A stretch of 22,403 bases of DNA from Saccoglossus kowalevskii (GCF_000003605.2 NW_003115458.1:22332-44734); one strand, 5' to 3'; positions 9,148-19,900 are shown, counted from the stretch's first letter. Made by a program: numbers and translations. Notes: generated by a model from the sequence alone, not told the origin.

Positions 9148-9509
9148 GTGTCATTTTCAATGACTTGTTATTCATAGAAATTGACAATGTTGAAATATTT
9201 TGATATCTACTTATAATCACTGTATTGCACACGACTTGATCATATTGGGGTAGAGGCTGGGTAATGAATACTGTTTAAGGCCTGTATGCATGTATTCTGT
9301 TGATGTCATGTACATTTCTACAATACAGTATTGGGTCAGTCACACCTATAAAATGATCGGTAAACTCAAAGCGTTTTAATTCAGAATTTGTAAATATAAA
9401 ATTTTATAATTTATTATTTCTGTACATTATATGTAAAAATGCTTACACGTATTTGAAATCATTTCTTGCAATAAAATATGGCACATTGGAATTTTTGTCT
9501 TGAATTTTA
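9148..9509. other. Intergenic spacer, no feature seen
   Basis: AT-rich DNA between two repeats. It contains one AATAAA (9470-9475) but nothing else I can support. Confidence 0.5.
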
Positions 9510-9737
9510 TTAAGGTAGAAGCCTACTCATTAATACAAATACCCAGAATTTATTCATTTTCAAATAAATTAAACTCCTGGGAACCAGTTGGGGGGGGGGG
9601 GGGTCACCAGCTCAATTTTCAAGAAAATTATGGTTGTATTTTAGTGGATAGTGGCCATTTTGGCAGTATTATATTGCTTCTACAATAGGTTTATGATTTT
9701 TTTTTCTTCAAAAACTGTAACTAGGCTACTACCTTAA
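9510..9737. mobile_element. TTAA-flanked foldback element, family C
   Basis: TTAA|GGTAGAAGCCTA at the left and TAGGCTACTACC|TTAA at the right are inverted with one mismatch, 228 bp. It contains a run of 14 G (9590-9603). It has a TTAA target site like families A and B but an unrelated interior. Confidence 0.75.
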
Positions 9738-10690
9738 GTGTACGTCACGGTAAAAAGACAAAGATAGGATACTACCAGAAGTTTTTGATGTCAACATTCA
9801 ATATTATGAAACAGTCAAAATATTCTTTAATGCTTCATTAAAGATAGTTTTCCCAGGAGTAAACAGACACGATACAATCATGTGGTTTCCATATTTAGTT
9901 TCAGCTAGACTTGGTTTTGCTCACTTTCTTCCCTTGGGCCACACCAAAAAAAAGTTTAAATGTTTCGGTTTAATTTTTTTCAGAAATATTAATTACCTTC
10001 AAGAACCACTCAACACATTTCAACAAAACATTACACATATGTGCCCTGGGATTATCTATGGACTTAATTAATTTTTGGTTGAAATCTGTGAATAATAAAT
10101 GTATAGTTTGCATGATAACCTGCCATTTAATCCTCAACCTTCATTAGTTTGGGTTGAAAATGCTTGCATATTAATTAAGTAATTGGTATAATAATTCAAT
10201 ATTTTCTTCAATCAATGCCACCATCACACAGGAGTACTTTCTAAATATTCTTTGATTTTTATTTTGGAATTGTTTGGTGAAAACTGAATTTTGTTCTAAA
10301 ATTCTGATAAAATATTGATAGACAACTTCTTGGCTAAAACTTTTATGGGCAGTGATTGCAATGTACTGTTTGAGTATTTCAATCATACAGTTTCAACACA
10401 AGGAGCTCTCTCTGGTCGTGTTCTATACAAATTTCAAGATTCTATGTACACAGGTATGCTGGAACTTAGTACAGTTGCTTGCTTCTACACATATTGATTT
10501 GAAAGAGAAATGCACTCAATTGTCGTGTTCATCATAATAAAAGCATGGTTCTATGTAAAGTTACAGCATGGTGGCTTTACACCTTCCTCCCAACATGAAC
10601 ACTACAGCCTGGCAGCTGACTACGCACATCTCTTCACTGTCCACACACAATTGAACCTGCTATCCCACTGTGCACCACGCACTTTACAAT
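9738..10690. other. OGFOD2: Spacer and OGFOD2 3' UTR
   Basis: The right part, probably 10258-10690, is the OGFOD2 3' untranslated region on the minus strand. The left part is AT-rich spacer with no gene. Short ORFs here lack any protein-like composition. Confidence 0.5.
10258..10263 (-). terminator. Candidate polyadenylation signal of OGFOD2
   Basis: AATAAA on the minus strand, about 430 bases after the stop codon, followed by T-rich sequence. A 3' UTR of this length is reasonable, but other A-rich hexamers exist nearby. Confidence 0.4.
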
Positions 10691-10948
10691 TCAAAGTGGT
10701 GAACACAGACTGACATCTGACTGTTTAGTAAAACCATCACCATAGCCTACAGTCTTCACAAGTGTTGGTTTCATATCACACATTGGGCACATTTTATTTC
10801 GTGTCTCAGATGATCTCATCCATATTATTAAGTTGTATCTTTCACCATGTGTTATCGGCAAAGCACCGTGCATGTGTTGACCTCTGTGTAATATCGCACA
10901 GGTTGGTTTATGTTGATACTCTGTACATGTTGTTTCGTCAACGGGAAC
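10691..10948 (-). CDS. OGFOD2: OGFOD2 coding exon 7 with the third iron ligand
   Basis: Acceptor TTCTGTTTAG; 85 codons and a stop. It encodes ILHRGQHMHGALPITHGERY, which supplies the distal His and the 2-oxoglutarate Arg, then NLIIWMR and a CPMC motif. The tail GYGDGFTKQSD matches the family C-terminus. Confidence 0.95.
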   Translation of the reverse strand, partial: VPVDETTCTEYQHKPTCAILHRGQHMHGALPITHGERYNLIIWMRSSETRNKMCPMCDMKPTLVKTVGYGDGFTKQSDVSLCSPL

Positions 10949-13900
10949 CTAAACAGAAGTGATCAGATACCCAGATGTGGTAAGTGACATAGTAGATAAA
11001 AAACTTTTGTTAAGTCAGTATAATTTAATAGCTGAGCTAATTGCAATGGTAAACATTTGTTTAATTCACACAACAAACAGACTGCATAGAATCAAACCAA
11101 TACACATGCAGTCTCTTTTGAATAATATTTCATTTTATTATATTCATATATACCGTACTCGACCGCGTTAGCGCCCAGGGGCCTCAACTCAGAAAATCAC
11201 GATTTTGTAGGGGTGGGCGCTTACCCAGCACCCCCCTCGAAAAAGAGTGCAAATGAAAATTTTGATTCATCAAGTGACAGATTACGTCTTTGAGAGAAAA
11301 TCAAATTACTAACTTAGTTGCGTCATTGATTTTCACAATGAAGAAACAGAAATGATCACAAAAAATACGCACATTTTATTACAATATTAATTACGTACCA
11401 CCATAATTTATGGAATTAAAAACATTTGAGTCTGTTGGAACACAGTCGAAGTCAAAATTGTCATATTATTTCCACTGACAAAGTTGTTGGATCGTACGCA
11501 AACTCTCGATGAAAATCACTTTCCGCCATGATGCAATTGCAGATTTGACCTACAGCAGCGTCCTTTGACCTAATGGGTCAAGTTGGTTATTAACTAATCA
11601 GAATGANNNNNNNNNNNNNNNNNNNNNNNNNNNNNNNNNNNNNNNNNNNNNNNNNNNNNNNNNNNNNNNNNNNNNNNNNNNNNNNNNNNNNNNNNNNNNN
11701 NNNNNNNNNNNNNNNNNNNNNNNNNNNNNNNNNNNNNNNNNNNNNNNNNNNNNNNNNNNNNNNNNNNNNNNNNNNNNNNNNNNNNNNNNNNNNNNNNNNN
11801 NNNNNNNNNNNNNNNNNNNNNNNNNNNNNNNNNNNNNNNNNNNNNNNNNNNNNNNNNNNNNNNNNNNNNNNNNNNNNNNNNNNNNNNNNNNNNNNNNNNN
11901 NNNNNNNNNNNNNNNNNNNNNNNNNNNNNNNNNNNNNNNNNNNNNNNNNNNNNNNNNNNNNNNNNNNNNNNNNNNNNNNNNNNNNNNNNNNNNNNNNNNC
12001 CGTGTTAGCGCCCATCCACCATTTTCACACAATTTTTATATAACGGGGTCACATTCGGCAAAGCACCCACCCCCTTCAAAATGCTACTAATTTAAAACTT
12101 AGTCTTTGATCATTGCTTAACGAATACTGGTAATTGGTTTTATATGATACAGCGTGGATATCGACCGCCGAGAATACGTTGTGAATGCATAGACCACAAT
12201 AACCATGCATAAACTTCACTTCGACAATGACCTGTCAATAAAGTAAAATGCAATAAAATACCAATCAAAAATTGCTGGTTACTAGTTTTTTTCAAAAACC
12301 AGGTCGATTATTCGCCAAAATTAATTCCAAAAGATCGTATTTCTACTGGAAAGACTTCATGAATTTTTCGAAAAATTGCGTCTGTACAACACAGCATTCA
12401 GATTGGTTAATAACAGAATTGACCCATTAGGTCAACGGTCGTTACTGCAGGTCAAATCATGTAAATACATCATGGCAGAAAGTGTTTTTTCATCAAGAGT
12501 TTGCGTACGATCCAACACATTCGGAGATAATGATGAAGATTTTGACTTTGACTGTGTTCCAACAGACTCTAATATTTTTAATTTCGTAAATTTGGGTGGT
12601 ACGTAAATGAAATTGTAATAAAATGTGCATATTTTTTGCGATCATTTCTGTTTCTTCATTGTAAAAGTTAATTTCCTTCCAAGATGCAATATCCTCCTCA
12701 ATCTGTCACATGACGAATTAAAATTATCATTTGCACTCTTTTCCATGGGGATGCTTGGGTAATCGCCCACCCCTAAAAAATCATGATTTTCTGCATTGAT
12801 TACCCTGGGCGCTAACGTGGTTCAGTACGATAATGTTTCAGTTTTGTTCAGTGTGTATGCTGCCATAGAGGGCGCTGTCAAATCTTACCCATTTCATATC
12901 TCCAAAGAACAGTGACCCTTCTGTGAACTCTTTTCCAAGTGATACGTTAATGGTAACCTCTGCGTTGTCATAGTGATAGTTCAATGCCAAATCCTCTCCA
13001 ATTTTATATTTGACAATAAACGCTTTGTGTGAGTCTAAGTTGTCCCCGCCCCAGTCTGGGAACAAGAGTCGAGTGATTGGTCTGAGGTAATTGATGCGCA
13101 GTGGTGTCATGAATTTTTCATCAAAGCCAAGTTCATTTAGCAGCACCTTAAATGTATAAGAAAAATGCGGCTTATAAGCTTATCTGTTTCGATTTACTGT
13201 TCATATTTCATTCGTAGCTTGTACAGGGTAGCGTTAAAAAATATATTGACACTATTAAAATGGAAACATGTGTTAACAGGATTTAATTATAAAGCATTTA
13301 TGTTGAATGGATATTCATTACGTTTAAAATTCACCGGTTTTTGAAGGAAATAATACATTCTTTTGTTAAATCAAAATATCTACCAGTTATACTAGTATGT
13401 TATATTTGAGTGGATCTGATGTTACATGGATATTCATTGTTTTAAATTCAACTATAATCCAATTTAGTGGGATTACATTAATCATATTCAGCTGTTGGTT
13501 ATAATATTGAAGAAAGAGATATGAAGAAACAATCTCACCATAGAAATCAGTGTAGAAATGCCAAATTTGACTATTATCCATGACATTACGCTATCTCAAA
13601 TTTGTTATTTCATTTCGGGTATCCTGATAACATGAACCCATAATAACACATACATATAATCTTCAAATAGGTTTAACTTATTAATAACTTTTTATTTTCT
13701 CTGATCTATAATCAGCCATATTCTTACCCCATAATTATTCATGGTGTTGGGTCTGCCCTTGGGTAGATTTGTACTTTCAAAACAAGTAATCTCCTCCATA
13801 AACTCTTTGCAAAATGTTTTGGTGAATATTTGAAAGGAAAAGACTCTCTCAGCTGCAAGGAAAAAACAAAAATATTTATATTGCCTTGTTGTATATTGGT

Positions 13901-16644
13901 AATTGGATGCTTACTATGGATCCAGAACTTTAACTACCTCCCAATGTATATTTGACAGCCAACATGTTGTGTGTTTGTTCACCTAAATCACACAGTAAAG
14001 TATTGGCTGTTGCACTTGTTTAAGAATTGCATGCATGAGAGTGCATAGTTTCTTGTTTACAGGAACCAGTTGTTCACACTCAATAAAATGAAATAACAGC
14101 ATTGTTCATTGTTATTGAATATACATGGATAAGTCCCTGTTATTATCGTGAACTATCGGTATTACTGATAAGTGAGCGACAATTGTTGTCACACTAGTTG
14201 GCAACAACGAAAACATATGACATCACAGTTCAATGGTTATTATGAGATGGCATAAATTTTGTATATGAAATGCCCTTTGAATGACCAATATACACTTTGT
14301 ACAGATTGGCTGAATTGTGACTGAATTAAGAAACAGCAGAAATTGACAAAATGTTTTACCATTTTCAATCGACATCATTTTTACCAATTCCTCTGATGAA
14401 GCAGTCTTTGATTTTGCATAATTCACAATATCCAAGAACTCCTTCACAAAATAAGAATCCTGGAAAACAATGTGAAAGTGTCCTCAACTAACCCTTTGTA
14501 CCTGCATTGATTGTCACGTGTGTCATTCAGAAACAAACAACAATTTTTAAGAGAAGCTGAATTGTTACGATCATAGAGTTACAAAAATGACAGTGTCCAT
14601 ATTTTAGAAATACTCCCTTTTTCAAACCATGCCCAAATTTGATTTTCAATTCATAGTTAAAGGCAAGAGAGATTGTTGTAGTTGTTCAATATCCATATTT
14701 ACAAAATTAATGTAGTAACTCAAACTTAACGTTAAAGGATGAATTTCCTGTAAACAATCCAATATTGAACACGATGACCAGATGCATGTTTGAGCACATT
14801 TGAGCACATTTGTGGAGTTTAAACAAAAAACACATATCTAGGTGTGTGGTCATGTTGGGTTTTATTTTCATGTGTTTAACCAAGTCTCTGTTATGCTTTG
14901 ACGATAACAGTGGGTTACTACTTATTGTGACATTTTTATTGTAATCTATCCATACTTTTTTGTTCATTCTTGACACTGTCACTAAAAACCTGACAGGAAC
15001 TATGTCATTGACTTGTTTTATAATGCATTACTGTACCTGGAGTTGGTAAATATGTGGATGCAATGGATTATAGTTTGTTGATATTTCACGTCTTCTGTCA
15101 ACATACTGCTGTCCTAGCATTTTTCTTCTATTGACTTCCATTTTAATCTAAAGGAGAGAATACACAAAGAGAGAGGTTTATGAGATCTCACTGTGGTGGA
15201 AAAATATTAAGATCACATCAATGTTATAGTTCAAGAAACTTTGGTCATTTGAATGTCTGGGGTTGACTGAGAATTGTTTAATTTGACATGAATCCTTCAA
15301 TTTAACATGGATATGAGGCAGTTCTAAACTTCTGGTTAATTAATAGTAGTATTAGACTTTAGCAAAATATTTTTTTTAAGTATGGGTAAAAATGAGTAAT
15401 AGTTTAATTGTGACTAGGGCTTCCTCGCTCGTTATCAAGCATGGCAATGTTTTACAAAAGCTAAAATATAGAAGAAGAGAATCATGTCTTTTTCATGTTA
15501 ATATTTGCTCAGGGGATTAAGTTATGGACATTCCTGTGAACCTCCTAAAAATAGGCTTTTTACACAGGATTAGCTGTTCCTCGTTGTTTGTTCTTTCTAT
15601 GAATTTGATTATTTTGTTTGATATACAAAGGAATCTTGCTCACCTTTTCCAATACTTTTTGCAGGTCAGTGCAATCTTTATTGGCTAATATCTGAAAAAA
15701 GAAAGATTTACATTTTGTTTAGGAAATCAGATTTTGCTACACCTCTTCCTAAATACACAAGGTTCGATTGAATACTATAATATTAATTTTTAATTATGGA
15801 AAGAGTTCCTTTTGTACCGGTGGCATCAGTCTTATCCGCCTTTCTTGCCTCCCCGGTCCCACCATCCTCCCCTGCCTTCCCTGTTCTATGCCACCTACGA
15901 GCCTTTCTGCAGTTACGTTCTCACAACGCCTGACCTCTTTATTAAATCCACTGGTTCCCAATGCGGGCCTGTACTCAGTTTCCAACGTGATGGGGCTTCA
16001 TGGGCATTGCATTCTGGCATTCCGGCAGAGATGATAAAGTTAGTAGGGGACTGGCAGAATGGGGCCTTCCGTAAGTATCTTCACCCATCTCTTAAATTCA
16101 ATCCAGGGTCCATACTATCTATCAATTTGGCACAGCCCTACCCTCTACAAGTACTCCTACCTGAATCCTGTCACACTTTGTGCTCACAAGAGTATTTGGT
16201 GTTTTAGTTTGTTTTCATTTGTTGTGTTTTAGTAGTAGTCTTAGTTTGCCAGTATTTGGCCATATTTCAGCAACCTTGAGGTTGCCATGGCAACAGATTT
16301 ATTCAGCAGTGTCTTTTTATTGGCCAAACACTGGCCCCCTAGTTTAAACCTACCCTTATTGGATCCCAGACACTTGTGTGTAATTATGTGTCTTTGTTTC
16401 TCTCCTTTGTGGTATGCAGCCCTATCACGGCGTGGATTTAAGGAAATTCACTGTTCAGCAACACAAATGTTGCACGCCACGTGCATGGCGCGACGAGTCA
16501 TTTTCAAATCGGGATCCTTACCTGCTTCCAGTCATTCGTGAACTGTTCGTCATCGAAGTACGTCACATGCAGATCATACTCCGATAGGAAAATATTGTGA
16601 GTGAAAAAGCACGAACACACATAAAACTCTGTTGATGGGTCCAT
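10691..16644 (-). CDS. OGFOD2: 2-oxoglutarate and iron-dependent oxygenase domain-containing protein 2
   Basis: Seven exons on the minus strand (16644-16522, 15691-15644, 15147-15037, 14459-14360, 13852-13728, 13146-12889, 10948-10691) join without a phase error into 340 residues, close to the ~350 of the human protein. The N-terminus is Cys-rich (YVCSCFFTHN), as in the family. The P4Hc-type double-stranded beta-helix domain begins around residue 130. The iron ligands His227 and Asp229 are in HYDNAE; the third is His282 in MHGALPITHGER, with Arg292 binding 2-oxoglutarate. A CPMC motif follows. Family hallmarks LPKGRPNTMNNYG and LDSHKAFIVKY are intact, so the enzyme looks functional. Its substrate is not established. 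The start was chosen because exon 1 opens with MDPSTEFYVCSC just below a shared promoter with TADA2A. The last intron carries a large foldback element and an assembly gap. Confidence 0.95.
11607..11999. other. Assembly gap, 393 N
   Basis: Undetermined bases inside the inverted-repeat element. The apparent ORFs across it are artefacts of N translation. Long near-palindromic arms are a usual cause of such gaps; the true length is unknown. Confidence 0.98.
12463..12606 (+). pseudogene. 5' coding end of a transposon gene, right arm
   Basis: From ATG at about 12472 the frame reads MAESVFSSRVCV, then an acidic stretch DNDEDFDFDCVPTDSN and FVNLGG. It ends at a GGTACGTAA that resembles a splice donor followed at once by a stop. 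The left arm has a homologous start (MAESDFHREFAYDP) on the minus strand at about 11530-11460, but with a one-base indel and an early stop. Both copies are broken relative to each other. I do not recognise the family. Confidence 0.5.
12889..13146 (-). CDS. OGFOD2: OGFOD2 coding exon 6 with the HxD iron motif
   Basis: 86 codons from VLLNELGFDE to GDMKW, with donor TGG|GTAAGA; the frame stays open past the donor only by chance. It holds the LFPDWGGDNLDSHKAFIVKY segment and the iron-binding HYDNAE, followed by the LGKEFTEGSLFFGD strand. Confidence 0.95.
13147..13727. other. OGFOD2: OGFOD2 intron 5 with a weak local duplication
   Basis: A motif with TGGATATTCATT and a TTTAAA-rich tail occurs at 13301-13335 and again at 13420-13452, about 119 bases apart. 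Nothing else is seen. Confidence 0.45.
13728..13852 (-). CDS. OGFOD2: OGFOD2 coding exon 5
   Basis: Two bases plus 41 codons, after CCTTGCAG, ending TATGGG|GTAAGA. It encodes the first strands of the oxygenase domain and the highly conserved LPKGRPNTMNNYG motif. Confidence 0.95.
13853..14359. other. OGFOD2: OGFOD2 intron 4, plain
   Basis: 507 bases with no exon or clear repeat. The next intron (14460-15036) is similar and has only a doubled GAGCACATTT near 14791-14812. Confidence 0.5.
14360..14459 (-). CDS. OGFOD2: OGFOD2 coding exon 4
   Basis: 33 codons plus one base. Acceptor TTTTCCAG, donor AATG|GTAAAA. It encodes SYFVKEFLDIVNYAKSKTAS and on to MMSIEN, the linker before the oxygenase fold. 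Confidence 0.9.
15037..15147 (-). CDS. OGFOD2: OGFOD2 coding exon 3
   Basis: 37 codons, phase 0 both ends, acceptor CTCCTTTAG and donor CTCCAG|GTACAG. It encodes a basic helix (EVNRRKMLGQQYVDRRREIS) and NYNPLHPHIYQLQ, which matches the SSYHPARPEVYDSLQ region of the vertebrate protein. Confidence 0.92.
15644..15691 (-). CDS. OGFOD2: OGFOD2 coding exon 2
   Basis: A 48-base exon, after TTTTTTCAG and before GTGAGC, encoding ILANKDCTDLQKVLEK. It corresponds to the short helix that follows the N-terminal segment in vertebrate OGFOD2. Confidence 0.9.
15812..16110 (+). pseudogene. Tyrosine recombinase relic (DIRS/Crypton type)
   Basis: In OGFOD2 intron 1, antisense to the gene. One frame (15915-15977) reads QRLTSLLNPLVPNAGLYS; another, from 15974, reads SFQRDGASWALHSGIPAEM, then IKLVGDWQNGAFRKYL. 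This is the C-terminal catalytic part of the tyrosine recombinases of DIRS/Crypton-like elements, whose usual form is HSFRRGGAS...IKLxGDW...YL. A frameshift falls exactly where the catalytic His should be, the first Arg of the usual HSFRR block is Gln, but the GDW Trp and the final Tyr (codon at 16076) remain. No partner domains or termini were found, so it is a dead fragment. Confidence 0.75.
16111..16521. other. OGFOD2 intron 1, likely remains of the recombinase element
   Basis: Downstream of the relic. It contains a short palindrome AACCTTGAGGTT (16274-16285) followed by GCCATGGC. Pyrimidine-rich and higher in GC than other introns, so it may belong to the same dead element; no coding identity is recognised. 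Confidence 0.4.
16522..16644 (-). CDS. OGFOD2: OGFOD2 coding exon 1
   Basis: 41 codons, beginning MDPSTEFYVCSCFFTHNIFL and ending CAG|GTAAGG, phase 0. It matches the Cys-rich N-terminal segment of OGFOD2 (FxCxCFxTxN, then YxLHV). Confidence 0.92.
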
Positions 16645-16824
16645 TTTGTCCGTTCGCACGTCAACAACATTAAAATATACACTTCCGGTATACCTTTCTC
16701 TTCCGGGTCAAGGATCAAAGTTCGATTTGTACGCTACATTTGCAAAGCTTACATGATTCTTGTCCGGTCTTATACCTGAAACTAATTACAAAAGGTTTTA
16801 CTTCGATGGTCGGTGGCACATGAA
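16645..16824. promoter_or_regulatory. Bidirectional promoter between OGFOD2 and TADA2A
   Basis: The two start codons face away from each other across 180 bp. There is no TATA box at a convincing distance. Two ETS-family-like sites, ACTTCCGGT (16681-16689) and CTTCCGGGT (16700-16708), lie near the middle, and the stretch is richer in CpG than its surroundings. This is typical of TATA-less head-to-head housekeeping promoters. Transcription start sites cannot be placed from sequence alone. Confidence 0.75.
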
Positions 16825-16935
16825 ATGGCGAGCCCAGATGACAGACCACCATGTCCCGGGTGTTCTTCTTATCTGATCGAACCTTTTATAAGATGCGACG
16901 TTTGTGGTCCGCCTCTATTTTATCTCTGTCTTCAG
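16825..16935 (+). CDS. TADA2A: TADA2A coding exon 1
   Basis: 37 codons ending LCLQ|GTAAGA, phase 0. Holds five of the six ZZ-finger cysteines (CPGC, CDVC and the Cys of YLCLQ). Confidence 0.94.
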
Positions 16936-19900
16936 GTAAGATCATCAAGTTCAACCTTTTAGTTTCTAGCTCCATGGTTTTTAATAGGTTCACCGCGTTT
17001 TGTTCGGATCATGTACCCGGATCATGTTGACCCCGGCCAACTCATGGCGAGAAAACGCCCTGGGCAGTTCTTCCCTTACCTCGGATAACAAATATTATAT
17101 AATATTAGTGGTATGAGCGTTAATTTTGTATTGTATGACACCTGTCCCTCTGGTGGTACATTGTGTATTAATTCACGAACAAAGTAAATGTTTGTTTTTT
17201 TGTCACTGGTTCAAACAAAATATTCATGTTTTACCTGTGCACCGTTTTGAGAAAATGCCAATTTCCTATTTCCCAGGAACTGTTGTCACATGTGACCCTA
17301 CATCACGTGTCTTTATATAATAATAATAATAATAACTTTATTGAAATCGTATCCACAATGGGGTATATATATGGAATATTATTATATTTCACCAGTGTGT
17401 CATGCCTGTAAATGCACGCTTGTGATTGGATGAGAGGTAGTTTTAATTTATGCAAGTCTAAAATACCTGATATACCAGGGTTTTCTGTGTTTAGAAGTGT
17501 TGAAATTGAAGTAACATGATGCAGTAACATGGTTTAATTTTTTTTGTATTAAGGTTATTTAATACCACAACAACAAGATATAAGTTCATTATAAGTAAAG
17601 CATTTATTAAATATGTGGCACACTTTATGGGTATGCAAAATTGAAAAACAAAATGCTCAAAAAATGCTCAAGTCACACGATGACGAGAAGCAAAACATAA
17701 TATTTTTGTTTGACCTGAAGAGATAATATACAGTTTTTGGCCTCGTCTGAGGCCGATATCAAGAATTATCGTCTCCAAGTTTCTGTTATTGGCTAAAGCT
17801 ACTGGCTGAGGCCAGTAACAGCCACTTGTGGAGGAGTTACATTTGTACTGTAGCTATGTAAAGCAGTCACACATGATGAAAGTGTTGTGGAACTTTCTCA
17901 TTACCATTCTATTTTTTTTGGATTATTAAATGGAATAAATGAATGGCCACCTATGGCATGGTTTTTAGTGTATTCAGTGTATTCCTGTATACTGCTCTGG
18001 TGCCAAAAAAACTGTCACTGATAAAAAAGCATCGAGACAAAATGACACTTTTTACATAAACTTAATAATAGATTTGTGCATGGCTCTTGACAACAGATAA
18101 CACATTGACAACTACAGTGTTTACATTTATCATACAATTTACTATTTCAGTGTTTTTCTCGTGGATGGGAAGGAGATGGACATGAAAATAACCATGCTTA
18201 TGAAATCATAGTAAGTGTATTGTTTTAAAAACTATATTTTTTCATTGTCTGCACCGATGAATTGATGAATTCTATGCATATACATATATATATAGTTTTC
18301 TTTATTTTAATATCATAAGCTATAAGTGCTATCAAATTCTGGGGGAGATTTTGGTTATAGGTTAGTATAGTGCAATAGTTTCGGGGTAAGTTTTGACATG
18401 GTTTGGTATTTTTAAAACATTGTTACAAATATAGTTGTATAGTAAAGGTACAAAGCTATATATCAACTTTCATTCAAATTCAAATATTCAATAGTAATTG
18501 GCTCAATAGCTAAACATTGTCTACGCCCATAATGTGCGTATGCCTTCATATGACATAGTAACTGTCAACCTCACATATTCAAAATGAGGCACTTGCTGTG
18601 TTTGGATAATGTTAATAACTGTAATAACTACCTCATTAATATTAATTAGAACTAATGATGCCTCAAGGTAATTTCTGGATTGGTCAATTTGAATTTTAAC
18701 ATTAATTATAATTTATAAAATTGTTTATACATAAAACTTTTATAAAGACCACAGCTTTATGCCATTTACTGTACCAGTGAGATATTCAAATTTAATATAA
18801 AATTAACATTAACATCAGTATAAATATGCTAAGATTGAATCAGATAGGGTTTGGGTCAGTTTATGTAATACTAAGGGAGGGACAACAAGTTTAATTCACA
18901 GTCACTGGGGCTGAAAATGAATAAATACTATTTTTTTTTTTTTTTTAAAGTCGTCTGCTATTCACATATAAATGAACAAGTTATGAAACATAGCACCTAG
19001 TGAAATCGACACCATGTCAGTTTTAAATGTTGATTTCTTCCCTGACTTTTAAAAAATAATAGTATTTATTCATTTTCAGCCCCCAAGTGACTGGTTTAAT
19101 TTATTTTACATGTATTTACATGAATACCTTGTGTGGGGGGGTTCACATGTGTAGCAGAACACAGGGTTCAATCCTGAGTTAAATAACCCGGAAAACATGT
19201 GTGCACAGATAAACCCAGGTTTCATCCCAGGTTAGAGGTCAGAGGACTGGTGAGGAACCCAAGTTCCATGTTTTAATTTAACATCGATATGAGACATGTG
19301 AAAAAAAAATTTTGGGGTTAAATGTTAACCACTGCAACGTGTGAAAAGAATGTTAAACCCACTGATAAGAAATATTTTCAAAGCAATATAGTCTTCTGTT
19401 TGTCAGCTTATATGAACAAAACTTTATTCTTTAACATTTTTCAATTCATTCCAACGAAACCTGATATCAACACATATGGACAAGGTCAAGTTTATAATTT
19501 TGAGACTGTGTGTTGGTGAGCGTGTATGCCTACTTACTTTGTAGACACCTGTGTATGCTCATGACTAATCATAAATTTGCATTTAATTTCACGCATACAT
19601 TAATTAATTAGTTTAGATTTATGCTGTATACATTCAGTAGTTAATGTTGTAGTAGTATAGTGAGTCTGATAATTGTGTATAGTGTAGGTTCAAAGTTCTC
19701 ATTAATTTCTGTATTTTTAATCTATTTTTCTAAACATTAGACAAACGATTTTAGCGTGTTAGATCATAGATGGACTGCTAAAGAAGAACTTGCATTACTG
19801 GAAGCAGTCGGTGACTGTGGACTTGGCAACTGGTAAGTGTTTTGGATTACACTTTTATGACTTTTAGTTTGTTTAAAATCTCTAAAATATCACATGTGAC

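Larger units (their letters stand above)
11154..12830. mobile_element. Large inverted-repeat transposon relic in the last OGFOD2 intron
   Basis: CGTACTCGACCGCGTTAGCG at the left matches the reverse complement of the right end (CGTACTGAACCACGTTAGCG). The similarity continues for about 450 bases inward on both sides, including AATGAAGAAACAGAAATGAT and GACCTAATGGGTCAA. TA stands at each outer end and may be the target duplication. The middle contains an assembly gap. At 12000 a third terminus-like block (CCGTGTTAGCGCCCA) in the left orientation shows that more than one copy is nested here. The superfamily is not clear; a Tc1/mariner-like or other TA-targeting DNA transposon is possible. Confidence 0.85.

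Noticed and set aside
11590-12043. Long ORFs of 140 or more residues over the gap
   Set aside because: They are made of N bases; no real codons support them.
12864-12880. CTCF-like site TAGAGGGCGCT near the OGFOD2 exon 6 donor
   Set aside because: Only the core matches; the CCA part of the motif is misplaced by one base, so support is too weak.
12838-12888. Extension of OGFOD2 exon 6 to a stop after VRFDSALYGSIHTEQN
   Set aside because: A clear GTAAGA donor at 12888 and a phase-matched exon 7 with the missing catalytic His show that this is intron.
16287-16541. ORF of 84 residues beginning MATDLFSS
   Set aside because: It overlaps OGFOD2 exon 1 on the other strand and has no recognisable similarity.
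17318-17335. Six TAA units as the tail of a non-LTR retrotransposon
   Set aside because: No reverse-transcriptase sequence or target duplication beside it; a plain microsatellite is simpler.
19160-19180. tRNA or tRNA-derived SINE suggested by GGTTCAATCC
   Set aside because: No A box at the right distance, no cloverleaf and no SINE tail.
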